DNA of 32,734 bases from Deltaproteobacteria bacterium (GTDB lineage Bacteria; Desulfobacterota; B13-G15; RBG-16-54-18): positions 1-32,734 of the forward strand of contig JAFDHG010000016.1 in the NCBI GenBank assembly GCA_019308925.1. The letters run 5' to 3'. Position 1 is the stretch's first letter. The number at the start of each line of letters is the position of its first letter. A program made the position numbers and the translations under genes. The notes beneath the pieces are model-generated. The model worked only from the letters and a program-made list of their open reading frames with translations. It was not told the origin of the DNA and made no database searches. Positions 24,324-31,792 of this stretch are shown one piece after another.

Positions 24324-25715
24324 ATGACTATAACCAGAGAGATCGCCCGCTTTGCAACCGAATTGAAATATGAGGACTTGCCCCTTGAGGTAGTAAATGA
24401 AATCAAGAGGCTCATGCTCGACTCCCTTGGGTGTGCCTTGGGTGGTTTAAGAACGGAAAAGGGTAAGATCGCTGTAAGGTTGGCAAGATGTCTAGGAGGG
24501 CCATCAGAGGCCACCATCGTGGGCACAATGGATAAGGTATCAGTGGCTGCCTCTTCTTTTGCCACTGGAGAGTTGATCAATGCCCTCGATTACGAGGCCC
24601 TCCTCTCTCCACCTGACCATGCTACCCCTTATGTAATGGCGGCCCCTTTAGCCATCGGGGAAATGAAGGGGATATCGGGTAAGGAGCTAATCGTGGCCAT
24701 TGCCCTGGCCCATGAGCTGGCGACAAGGATAGGTTCAAGCCTGATATTTGGCAATAGATTCGCCGTAGAGCTCCCGGAAAGGGAGATGGTGATGTCCCTT
24801 CCTACACCTGGATATGGCCTGTGTGCATTTGGAGGGGTAGCTGGTGCTGGCAGACTTTTGGGCCTCAATGCCGAAAGGATGGCCCATGCCATGGGGATAG
24901 CCGGCTACACAGCTCCTGTGCCCATGCTGATGAAGTTTGCCTTCACCCTTCCTTCCTCCATGTCCAAGTACCTCGCAGCGGGGTTCTTGTCCCAGGCAGA
25001 GGTCATAGCAGTCCTTTTGGCTGAAATGGGCTACACAGGGGACAAAGAGGTCCTAGAAGGTAACTATGGTTTCTGGAGGGGCTTTGGGTGCGATGGATGG
25101 ATGCCAGAATCTATAACAGAGGGATTGGGAGAAAAGTGGTATTTCCCTTATAGGATCTTCTATAAGACATTCCCCTGCTGTGGGGCAATGCAGAATGCCC
25201 TTGCCCACTTCCAAAAGATTATCATTGAAAATGGTCTCCAGCCTGATGAGATAGGGGAGGTGAGGGTAAGGCTCAATCCTCTGGCTGAACTTCCTTTGTG
25301 GCGGACTACTCAGATAGAGACACACATCGAGGCCCAGTTTAGTGTGCCCTATGTCTTTGCCGTCATGGCCCATGGGATTGAGATAGGTCCCTCTTGGCAG
25401 GCACAGGAGACCTTCAGGGACTCCAAGATCATCGAATTCATGAGAAGGGTCAAAATCCTCACCGCTATGGATGGTGATGCTAGAGAGAGGCCTGATGTTG
25501 AAGTGATGGTTCATAAGGGGGCAACACGGAAGGTATACTCCCAAAGGGGCCTTGCATTGAGAGATAAGATGACAGATGCGGAGCTCATAGAGAAATTCAA
25601 GCACAATGTCCGTACGCTCTTGGAGGAGGAGAGGGCCAATAAAGTCATCGATGACCTCCAGCGATTGGAGGACCTTCCAGACATCTCAGGGCTTTTGCAG
25701 TCGGGTTCGTACTAA
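24324..25715 (+). CDS. MmgE/PrpD family protein
   Basis: A 463-residue member of the 2-methylcitrate dehydratase / cis-aconitate decarboxylase-like superfamily. Family blocks seen are LMLDSLGCALGGLRTEKG, FATGELINALDYEAL, GKELIVAIALAHELATR, the CAFGGVAGAGRLLGLNAERM helix, and KTFPCCGAMQNALAHF. The start at 24324 has AGGA eight bases upstream and follows the hemL stop by ten bases. The apparent upstream extension would overlap hemL and is rejected. A substrate cannot be named: characterised members dehydrate methylcitrate, decarboxylate aconitate or act on itaconate-type acids. Codon usage is somewhat more AT-rich than in hemL. Confidence 0.87.
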   Translation: MTITREIARFATELKYEDLPLEVVNEIKRLMLDSLGCALGGLRTEKGKIAVRLARCLGGPSEATIVGTMDKVSVAASSFATGELINALDYEALLSPPDHATPYVMAAPLAIGEMKGISGKELIVAIALAHELATRIGSSLIFGNRFAVELPEREMVMSLPTPGYGLCAFGGVAGAGRLLGLNAERMAHAMGIAGYTAPVPMLMKFAFTLPSSMSKYLAAGFLSQAEVIAVLLAEMGYTGDKEVLEGNYGFWRGFGCDGWMPESITEGLGEKWYFPYRIFYKTFPCCGAMQNALAHFQKIIIENGLQPDEIGEVRVRLNPLAELPLWRTTQIETHIEAQFSVPYVFAVMAHGIEIGPSWQAQETFRDSKIIEFMRRVKILTAMDGDARERPDVEVMVHKGATRKVYSQRGLALRDKMTDAELIEKFKHNVRTLLEEERANKVIDDLQRLEDLPDISGLLQSGSY

Positions 25716-25722
25716 GATAAAC

Positions 25723-25758
25723 AAAAAGGGTGAAAGCAAGCAGATTCCTACCCTCTTT
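25723..25758. terminator. Weak bidirectional terminator between convergent genes
   Basis: AAAAAGGGT and ACCCTCTTT form an interrupted stem with a long loop, with A- and T-rich flanks on both sides. It lies between the MmgE/PrpD and IscU-like stops. The stem is short, so this is tentative. Confidence 0.35.
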
Positions 25759-25760
25759 AC

Positions 25761-26219
25761 TTACTGATCATCTCTTCTCTGATAGGCCCTTTTCCAGGGG
25801 TCTCTGATATAAGCAAAAAAATCATTAATTGCCATCTTTAAGGCACTTGCTGCCAAGGCCGCACAATGAAGACTTTCCTCAGGCAAACCTCCCAAGACAT
25901 TTAGCACATCGTCTGAGGAAATCCTTAAGGCCTCCCGGACCTCTTTTCCTTTAGCTAATTCAGTAATCATACTGCCTGTTGCTAACGTGGTTCCACAGCC
26001 ATTGGTCAAAAAGGTAGCCTCTGCAATCGTACCGTCTTTTACCTTCAGCCATATCTTCATGGTATCTCCACACGGACCGGTGAAGGTACCGATGCCATCA
26101 GCATTGGTGATCTGCCCTACATTTCTGGGATTCAGGGCGTGATCGATAACTGTTTCACTATACCCCTTCCACAGATCTCTCTGAATCTCCACTATGACTT
26201 TATCTAATTCCGATGACAT
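25761..26219 (-). CDS. IscU/NifU-N-like iron-sulfur cluster scaffold
   Basis: A 152-residue scaffold with the three cluster-binding cysteines: C50 in GPCGD, C75 in NGCGTT and C119 in LHCAA. NPRNVG and GD after the first cysteine are also conserved. In place of the LPPVK chaperone motif of IscU, the sequence before the third cysteine is GGLPEESLHC. This suggests that it does not use the HscA/HscB release system, as in many anaerobe scaffolds. The start at 26219 follows AAAAGGA by about nine bases; a longer in-frame form from 26324 adds a basic, non-conserved extension. No cysteine desulfurase gene is adjacent in the window. Confidence 0.85.
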   Translation of the reverse strand: MSSELDKVIVEIQRDLWKGYSETVIDHALNPRNVGQITNADGIGTFTGPCGDTMKIWLKVKDGTIAEATFLTNGCGTTLATGSMITELAKGKEVREALRISSDDVLNVLGGLPEESLHCAALAASALKMAINDFFAYIRDPWKRAYQRRDDQ

Positions 26220-26418
26220 ATAACTTTTTCCTTTTAGACCTTCGAGACTTTTTATAATATATTCATGTGAAACCCTTTTGTCCAGAGGAAGGGAGAATAC
26301 CCTCAGGAGCCGTAGACTCATCACGACAATAATCTAACATTTAATTGAGAAATGATTGCATATCTCATCAAAAAGATTTAATTTGTCTTGACCAAAATTA
26401 CGGGAGAGTGATTATCAT

Positions 26419-27600
26419 ATGGGCCTTAAAAAGCTAAAGGATAAGTATGCAATTGTAGGGGTGGGGTACACCCCTCAGGAGGAGGTCGCCGATCGAACAG
26501 CATTGAGCTTTTACATCGAGGCCTGTGCCAATGCCATAAAGGATGCCGGCCTAAAAAAGGAGGATATAGATGGGCTCATATGCTACAGACACTTTGAGCC
26601 CCTCGGAAACGATGTGGAGGTCACCCCCTACCTCGTGGCCCAACTGCTCGGGATAAGACCAAAGGTCCTTGCCCAGGAGGCGAACTGTGCTAGAAATCAG
26701 ATGCTGCATGCAATAGGTCTTATAGAGATGGGGTTTTGCAACTACGTACTTATCGCCTATGGCGACAATGCCTACTCCGGTAGGAGAACCTTCATGAAGG
26801 AGGCAACCCATGGCGAACCTGTGGCTGACAATGCAGCTTTTGGTGAATTTGGTCTAATTGCCAACTATGCCATGGCCGCCCGCAGGGCAATGCATCTGTT
26901 CGGAACGGGGCCGCAGACTTGGAAGGAAATTGCCGTAAGCCAGAGAAAGTGGGCTAACCTAAATCCGAAGGCCATGATGCATGATCGACCCCTCAGCTAC
27001 GAAGAATATATGGCTGCAAGCTGGGTAGTTGAACCGTTCAGGATCTACGACGCATGTCTTATAAGCGATGGAGGCAGGGCATATATCGTTACTTCAACCG
27101 AGAGGGCAAAGGATCTGAGAAACCCTCCAGTAGTTATTATGGGTATTGGGCAGTCCAATCCATCCGTCGATGTACATCAGTCTGACTTTATGGCAGGCCC
27201 TACGGGAGCGAAAATAGCGGGTGAGATCGCCTTTGAGATGGCGGGGATCACCGTAGATGAAATAGATGCCTGCGAGATATACGACTGTTTCACATATACG
27301 GTGGAGATCACTCTACAAGACTACGGCTTTTTCGGCCCGGGAGAGGGGAAAGATTGGTTCAAGGACGGAAGGACCGCCCCGGGAGGAGAGATACCTGTGA
27401 ATACATCCGGGGGGCTCCTATCCGAGGCCTATTTTATGGGCCTTACCCCCTTAACAGAGGGGGTGATGCAATTGATGGGACGCTGCGGGCAAAGACAGCT
27501 TGGACCCACAACGGGGACGAAAGAACCCCAGATAATCCTTTGTAGCGATAACGGGGGCGTGTTTCAAAGCCATTGCGCAATTATATTAAGGAGACTCTAA
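26419..27600 (+). CDS. Thiolase-fold acyltransferase (SCP2/lipid-transfer protein type)
   Basis: A 393-residue thiolase-superfamily protein of the SCP2-thiolase/DitF/Ltp type. Supporting blocks are YAIVGVGYTPQEEVADRTA, ANAIKDAGLKKEDIDGLI, the nucleophile region EANC90ARNQ, and the C-terminal NTSGGLLSEAYFMG and QIILCSDNGG. C90 occupies the position of the acyl-accepting cysteine, although the surrounding sequence is not the canonical CGSG. Such proteins work with the following zinc-ribbon/OB-fold gene (start two bases after this stop), as in thiolase-DUF35 complexes that make or cleave beta-keto or beta-hydroxy acyl-CoA. Substrate unknown. GGGAGAGTG lies upstream of the ATG. Confidence 0.87.
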   Translation: MGLKKLKDKYAIVGVGYTPQEEVADRTALSFYIEACANAIKDAGLKKEDIDGLICYRHFEPLGNDVEVTPYLVAQLLGIRPKVLAQEANCARNQMLHAIGLIEMGFCNYVLIAYGDNAYSGRRTFMKEATHGEPVADNAAFGEFGLIANYAMAARRAMHLFGTGPQTWKEIAVSQRKWANLNPKAMMHDRPLSYEEYMAASWVVEPFRIYDACLISDGGRAYIVTSTERAKDLRNPPVVIMGIGQSNPSVDVHQSDFMAGPTGAKIAGEIAFEMAGITVDEIDACEIYDCFTYTVEITLQDYGFFGPGEGKDWFKDGRTAPGGEIPVNTSGGLLSEAYFMGLTPLTEGVMQLMGRCGQRQLGPTTGTKEPQIILCSDNGGVFQSHCAIILRRL

Positions 27601-27601
27601 T

Positions 27602-28015
27602 ATGGGATATAAAAAGCCTCTGCCCAAACCCAACGCAGACACAAGACCCTTCTGGGAGGGGTGTAAAGCGCACCAGCTCAGATTCCAGAAATGCAGCCAG
27701 TGCGGGCACCTGAGGTGGCCCCCCTCAGTCATATGTCCTATCTGCCATTCATCCCAAACGCAGTGGGTGGTCGCAAGCGGGAAGGGCCGTGTCTATAGCT
27801 TTGCGGTCTACCACGTCGCCTTTCACCCGGCCTTTGAAGATGAGATCCCATATGTGACGGCCGTTGTGGAGCTTTCAGAAGGACCCTGTATCCTCACAAA
27901 TATCGTCGGATGTAGCCCCCCAGAGGTGCGGTGTGACATGCCCGTAGAAGTTGTTTGGGACGATGTCACCGATGAATTCAGCCTCCCGAAATTCAGACCG
28001 GCCTCAGGCACGTAA
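27602..28015 (+). CDS. Zn-ribbon / OB-fold acyl-CoA-binding protein (DUF35 family)
   Basis: A 137-residue partner protein. The rubredoxin-like zinc ribbon has two C-x2-C knuckles (KCSQC and ICPIC, residues about 31-48) with the typical RWPPSVICP spacing. The C-terminal OB fold includes GKGRVYSFAVYHVAFHP and VTAVVELSEGPCILTNIVGC. In studied systems (for example archaeal HMG-CoA synthesis and steroid side-chain ChsH2/Ltp2) DUF35 proteins bridge a thiolase and a second enzyme and channel acyl-CoA. AAGGAG inside the last thiolase codons serves as its ribosome-binding site, so the two are translationally linked. Confidence 0.9.
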   Translation: MGYKKPLPKPNADTRPFWEGCKAHQLRFQKCSQCGHLRWPPSVICPICHSSQTQWVVASGKGRVYSFAVYHVAFHPAFEDEIPYVTAVVELSEGPCILTNIVGCSPPEVRCDMPVEVVWDDVTDEFSLPKFRPASGT

Positions 28016-28080
28016 TTTGAGAAAGGGGATGCAGCGGAGTCAGGATTTGTACAGTTGGGGAAAGCTTCATCAAGCTAATC

Positions 28081-28701
28081 TCAGTTGTTCTCCATCATCC
28101 CGGTCTCTTTATGGAAACATTCATAGCAGATGGTCTTGCCCCTGGCCCGAGTTGTATTGCTTCTCAACACCATGTCCCCACATATTTCGCACCGAAGCAA
28201 ACCCGTTACTATCTCCCTCTTTACAGGGTTCAGCTTCACTTCCCTGTACGTGAAGATGTCTTCGTTCGTCGCTGAAAGGAGCTGGTTGACCCTTTCATCG
28301 ATCATCCCTTGATAAAGGACAGACTCCTTTGGGTTTGAAGGGTGGCGACTCACTATCTCCTCCAGGGCGTTGTATTCTTCACTGCTTTGAAGGTTATGAT
28401 TCTTTAACGATATCTCGACGCCTTCGCCGGTGGTCTCGAAGATAAACAGGTATCTGTGTTTTCCCCAGTCTATAATTTGAAGTGCCCTGTTTCCTGTGGT
28501 GCAGCCTGTCAAAGTCTGTATAGCGTCTATAGCACTTGTTGAGTTATACGCTACAACGACAATGCCCTCCTTCTTTATCCTCTCTCTCCCGAGTATCTTC
28601 TCTGCCAGTTCACACGCCCTGCATCCTATGACTAGGTCCGGGCATAGATGACCATGGAAATCAGAGGCTCTTTTCAGATTGATGGGTACAATGAAAAACA
28701 T
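28081..28701 (-). CDS. FmdE family protein with C-terminal zinc ribbon
   Basis: A 206-residue protein. Residues 1-130 are the FmdE domain: H16-G-H18-L-C20-PDLVIG, then the second conserved block LTGCTTGN (C67), then a conserved DWGKHRYLF. The conserved His/Cys residues are probable metal ligands. The C-terminal part (about 169-196, CEICGDM...GKTICYECF) is a two-knuckle zinc ribbon found in many FmdE relatives. FmdE is named from a formylmethanofuran dehydrogenase locus, but its role is unsettled; free-standing copies often accompany metal or metallocofactor transport genes. AAGGAGG precedes the ATG. It lies downstream of the TonB receptor and shares its unusual leader block. Confidence 0.85.
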   Translation of the reverse strand: MFFIVPINLKRASDFHGHLCPDLVIGCRACELAEKILGRERIKKEGIVVVAYNSTSAIDAIQTLTGCTTGNRALQIIDWGKHRYLFIFETTGEGVEISLKNHNLQSSEEYNALEEIVSRHPSNPKESVLYQGMIDERVNQLLSATNEDIFTYREVKLNPVKREIVTGLLRCEICGDMVLRSNTTRARGKTICYECFHKETGMMENN

Positions 28702-28766
28702 AGGCTAAACCTCCTTGTTACTTTATCCCTGCCGAAGTTACCAAATGCCTGTTTTATTTCCCCCAT
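28674..28766 (-). CDS. Short leader ORF (MGEIK type) overlapping the FmdE start
   Basis: A 30-codon frame starting MGEIKQAFGNFGRDKVTRR and ending LYPSI. It is preceded by AAAGGAGGTGAT, a perfect complement of the 16S rRNA 3' end, 12 bases before its ATG. It overlaps the FmdE start by 28 bases in another frame. The first codons and the upstream 50 bases are repeated before the TonB receptor. It may be a leader peptide coupling translation to FmdE. The product has no recognised family, and the frame may be accidental. Confidence 0.35.
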   Translation of the reverse strand: MGEIKQAFGNFGRDKVTRRFSLCFSLYPSI

Positions 28767-28805
28767 CTCAAATCTATCACCTCCTTTCTCAGAGCTTCAA
28801 AAAAA
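28752..28805 (-). repeat. Leader block, copy B (before FmdE)
   Basis: T-run, GAAGCTCTGAGAAAGG, Shine-Dalgarno sequence and ATGGGGGAAATAAAA on the minus strand. About 43 of 52 bases match copy A at 30993-31045 by eye. Confidence 0.7.
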
Positions 28806-28843
28806 CGAGAAGGCATGGTTGTCTTTTGGTCAGGCCTCGCCCT

Positions 28844-30880
28844 TCAGAATTTCAATGTTACACCTCCCATGACTGTAAATCTGGGGGCTTCGCTATCTAA
28901 ATATTCTTCGTAGTGCTCATCAAAGAGGTTCATGAAATCCAGGGATAATTCTATGTGTTTGAAGATCTTCCTCGAAAGCTTAACGTCGACCACGAAGTGG
29001 TCATCTAACTTCCCTGCGTATGTGTTCTCAGCGTCAGTATACATATCACCGATATACCTTCCCACAATCTCTGCCCGGCATATCTTTGGATGGGAGAAGG
29101 AGATACCCACGTTGCATTTAATACGGGGGGTGTATTCCAAATCATTTCCCTCCAGGGTCGGATTAGGGTCAAATTCCTTGATCTTTGAGCGGTTCCAGGT
29201 GATGTTGAAGAAGGTAGACAACCAAGAAAAGATGCGGTAATCTACCTCCATCTCTGTTCCATAGATCTCCACCTTTCCTACATTCTTCCGCTGGTAGAGG
29301 TCACGACCAGTACCAGGATCGATCCCGATCCTTATAGAGTAGAAGAAATCCTCGGCGTCTGTGTAGTAGCCTGAAAGTCTTGCCACCAAATCCTTGGTGA
29401 AGTAATGCTCGATACCTGCCTCATAGGTGATAAGCCTTTCCGGATCAAGTTCTGGGTTGGCTGCATATATCCTTCCTCGAAAGATGCCGCTCCTGTAAAG
29501 GTCGTCAAGGATAGGCGCTCTGAAGGCCTTGCCTACTGAAGCCCTAACCGAGGTGGCATCGCTCAAGCGATAGAGGAGGCCAACCCTGGGGCTGAACTCT
29601 CCCCAGCTTTTATCTCTATGGTCCCTGCTTTGCAAGAAGCCAGAGGAGTCGTAAAAGGAGCCATCGTAACTCTTGACCCAATCATAGCGTGCCCCTATGT
29701 TCAGGACGAGTTTCTCTTTTATCGTGATTTCATCGTTGAAGAAGAAGGAAAAAGATAGCTGTTTCCCTTTGTTTTTCACATCCTTATCGCTTGGAGCATC
29801 TTTTTCTAGGATATAGTCATCCTTTCCATCTACGCTGCCGTATTTATTGTCGACTCCAAGTGTCAAAATGCTCCACGAAAATAGAGGAAAGGTCGTCTGA
29901 ATCGTTCCCCCTGCGTCCACCCTTTCCACGTCTACTTTATACCAGGTATATTTGCCTTTCCTTAGGCGCTCCCTATTCCAGAAGTAGTCCTCCTGGTTGT
30001 AGAAGCCTTTGACCAGCCATTCAAACTGTCCTAAGGTCAATTCGTAGGTAAGGTTTACTCCATTGGTATCCCAAGAGCGGTAAACTCCATCCGGGTGACG
30101 ATATCTCTCTCCCTCTCCCCTTTTGTCTTCAAAGTGAAGGTATCCCAGAGTAACGGAGGACTGATCGGTGAGGTCATAGCTGAACTTAGTCCAGAGATGG
30201 TCCTCTTTGAGATCTCTTTTGATGTCATAAGGGGTGCGATCCTCTCGAGGGGTTGGATTGTAGCCATCACTCTCTAGGTGATCGTATGAGAGATAATAGC
30301 CGAAGTTTTTGAGCTTTCCATTGAGAGTAGTCCCGACGTTCCAAGTGTTCCAGGTCCCGTAGCGGCTGCTTAGGGCGAAGCTTACGGGTTTCTCTACAGG
30401 TTTTCTCGTGATGATATTGATCACCCCTCCCATGGCATTTGAGCCATAGAGGGCAGAGGCAGGTCCCCTGACGATCTCTATGCGTTCGATGTCCTCGGCC
30501 CGGAGGAGGTTCCAGTTGACCGATCCTGTGTCGGCCTTGTTCATGGGATGGCCGTCAAGCAGAATCAGGGTTCGCCCAGGCATATCCCCCATACCCCGCA
30601 TGGAGACCGTGGAGCGACCAACAATCCCTGAGGGCCTTCTTATGTCGATCCCAGCGTACTTCCTGAGGATGTGGTCCACCCTCAAATTGTTTGAGGCCTC
30701 GATTTGCTCCCTTGTTATCACAGTCACACTAGCCGGAATTTCCTCAAGGGGTGTCTTATGCCTTGTGGCGGTGACCACTATCTCCTCCAGCTCTATTTCT
30801 TCCTCTACCTCCTCAGCGGCTCCTATAATGGGCCACAGTAAAAGGCACATCATTGCACAAATTAACACTATCCTCTTCAT
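28844..30880 (-). CDS. TonB-dependent outer membrane receptor
   Basis: A 678-residue receptor from the chosen start (AAGGAGGGAGAA just upstream; the in-frame ATG seven codons earlier lacks such a site). It has a signal peptide (about 1-22, ending GAA), a TonB box EEIVVTATR, and a plug domain (IPASVTVITREQIEAS, MRGMGDMPGRTLILLDGHPMN, IERIEIVRGPASALYGSNAMGGVINIITRK). A 22-strand barrel follows, with RVGLLYRLSDATSVRASVGKAFRAP. The C-terminus VMGGVTLKF ends in the expected aromatic residue. It imports a substrate using TonB energy. The plug resembles BtuB/vitamin B12- and siderophore-type receptors, but the ligand is not decided by sequence. No cobalamin riboswitch was found upstream. Confidence 0.94.
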   Translation of the reverse strand: MKRIVLICAMMCLLLWPIIGAAEEVEEEIELEEIVVTATRHKTPLEEIPASVTVITREQIEASNNLRVDHILRKYAGIDIRRPSGIVGRSTVSMRGMGDMPGRTLILLDGHPMNKADTGSVNWNLLRAEDIERIEIVRGPASALYGSNAMGGVINIITRKPVEKPVSFALSSRYGTWNTWNVGTTLNGKLKNFGYYLSYDHLESDGYNPTPREDRTPYDIKRDLKEDHLWTKFSYDLTDQSSVTLGYLHFEDKRGEGERYRHPDGVYRSWDTNGVNLTYELTLGQFEWLVKGFYNQEDYFWNRERLRKGKYTWYKVDVERVDAGGTIQTTFPLFSWSILTLGVDNKYGSVDGKDDYILEKDAPSDKDVKNKGKQLSFSFFFNDEITIKEKLVLNIGARYDWVKSYDGSFYDSSGFLQSRDHRDKSWGEFSPRVGLLYRLSDATSVRASVGKAFRAPILDDLYRSGIFRGRIYAANPELDPERLITYEAGIEHYFTKDLVARLSGYYTDAEDFFYSIRIGIDPGTGRDLYQRKNVGKVEIYGTEMEVDYRIFSWLSTFFNITWNRSKIKEFDPNPTLEGNDLEYTPRIKCNVGISFSHPKICRAEIVGRYIGDMYTDAENTYAGKLDDHFVVDVKLSRKIFKHIELSLDFMNLFDEHYEEYLDSEAPRFTVMGGVTLKF

Positions 30881-30893
30881 TTCTCCCTCCTTG

Positions 30894-31007
30894 TCATCCA
30901 CCCCCTTTTATGCAAAAATATGTCGGGGGCTGTGGTCTTTGCTGCAGCTCCTGGGGCAGGTCAGGTGCCTCACCAGTGCTTGGGCCTGCCCCCTTTATTT
31001 CCCCCAT
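30894..31007 (-). CDS. Short leader ORF (MGEIK type) before the TonB receptor
   Basis: A 37-codon frame: MGEIKGAGPSTGEAPDLP, then a Gln/Pro-rich middle and the end TYFCIKGGG. A GGGGGTGAGGAG ribosome-binding site precedes it. Its stop lies 13 bases before the receptor start. It shares the first five residues and the upstream 50 bases with the short ORF before FmdE, while the rest differs. Likely a leader peptide or an accidental frame; a radical-SAM-modified peptide precursor is a remote possibility. Confidence 0.35.
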   Translation of the reverse strand: MGEIKGAGPSTGEAPDLPQELQQRPQPPTYFCIKGGG

Positions 31008-31045
31008 CTCAATCTCCTCACCCCCTTTCTCAGAATTTCAAAAAG
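30993..31045 (-). repeat. Leader block, copy A (before the TonB receptor)
   Basis: Minus strand: T-run, GAAATTCTGAGAAAGG, Shine-Dalgarno sequence and ATGGGGGAAATAAAG. It matches copy B before FmdE and directly follows the terminator hairpin. Confidence 0.7.
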
Positions 31046-31048
31046 CAA

Positions 31049-31100
31049 AAAGGCCACGAATGCCTCCGGCTTCTGCCGCTGCAAGACCTTCGTGGCCTTT
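31049..31100 (-). terminator. Attenuator-like terminator in the TonB receptor leader
   Basis: A perfect 12-base-pair stem (AAAGGCCACGAA with its complement) encloses an inner CGGC/GCCG hairpin with a TTCT loop. On the minus strand it is followed by TTTTTGCTTTTT. It lies between a good promoter (31160-31187) and the receptor gene, so it would stop most transcripts early unless prevented from forming. It is also somewhat T-rich on the plus strand, but nothing there needs ending. Confidence 0.7.
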
Positions 31101-31159
31101 ATTTTCCCTTTAAAAATCTAGTTAAGCCTTATAGACCCTTCATGGACCTTGATGCTTTT

Positions 31160-31187
31160 CTTATACTACCCTGTTCCCCTTTGTCAA
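31160..31187 (-). promoter_or_regulatory. Sigma-70-type promoter of the TonB receptor transcript
   Basis: On the minus strand a perfect TTGACA (31187-31182), a 16-base spacer and TATAAG (31165-31160). Transcription would begin near 31153, giving about a 100-base leader that ends in the terminator hairpin. A CCCC-TTACA-GGGG inverted repeat (31189-31201) abuts the -35 element and could be an operator. Confidence 0.65.
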
Positions 31188-31218
31188 TCCCCTGTAAGGG
31201 GCTAAAACCTCTCTGAAT

Positions 31219-31788
31219 TTACCCCCTATACGGCCTTTTCATCATTGCGCTTCCACCGACAAGTCCTCCCACAAACCGGGCAAGTAAAACTCCCACTGCC
31301 CCAGAAAGGAAGGAGGCAAACAGGAGCAAAGGGGCAAATTTCGCCGGAGCCCACACATGGAGGTGAAGACCTAAGGCAAGCCAGGTTATCCCCAGACAGA
31401 AGAGGTTCCCCAGGCCACCCCCCACCACTTCCCATCTCCCCTGAATAAGCTCCACCCAGAACCCGAGGGCAAAAAGGGCCAGGATGCCATAAATGCTGAA
31501 CCAGGAAGGAGAGACCACCCCATACCAAGGTCTTAAGAAAAGACAAAAGGAGGCAAGGAGCACAGCTATTATAAGCCCTGCGTATCTCTTGCCGGTGAGT
31601 CTACGGCCCAAAGAGACCCACACCACAAAGATGAACCCGCCCAAAAGCGCCATCCCTGCTGCAGGTCCGGGGATGTTAAGTCCCTCGGCCAGGGCCTTCA
31701 CCGGAAGGTAAACGTTCACCAGGGCACCACAAAGCGCAAGGAGCACGATCACTAGCCATTCATAAAGGCTGAAATAAGAGCCCTTCAT
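31219..31788 (-). CDS. Six-helix membrane protein, ECF transporter S-component-like
   Basis: A 189-residue integral membrane protein with about six helices. It begins YEWLVIVLLALCGALVNVYLP with a Gly/Pro-rich loop LNIPGPAAGMALLGG, then RRLTGKRYAGLIIAVLLASF and GGGLGNLFCLGITWLALGL. Size, helix count and the early conserved loop resemble substrate-binding S-components of energy-coupling factor vitamin/metal transporters. No ATPase or T-component gene is visible in the window. It starts four bases after the radical SAM stop, so it is in the same operon. An inner-membrane partner for the TonB receptor is a reasonable guess, not shown. Confidence 0.55.
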   Translation of the reverse strand: MKGSYFSLYEWLVIVLLALCGALVNVYLPVKALAEGLNIPGPAAGMALLGGFIFVVWVSLGRRLTGKRYAGLIIAVLLASFCLFLRPWYGVVSPSWFSIYGILALFALGFWVELIQGRWEVVGGGLGNLFCLGITWLALGLHLHVWAPAKFAPLLLFASFLSGAVGVLLARFVGGLVGGSAMMKRPYRG

Positions 31789-31792
31789 CCTC

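Noticed and set aside
30902-31218. Cobalamin riboswitch upstream of the TonB receptor
   Set aside because: The leader has CACTGGTGAGGCA, but the conserved B12-box context and the upstream GGGTGAAAATCCC-type element are not found.
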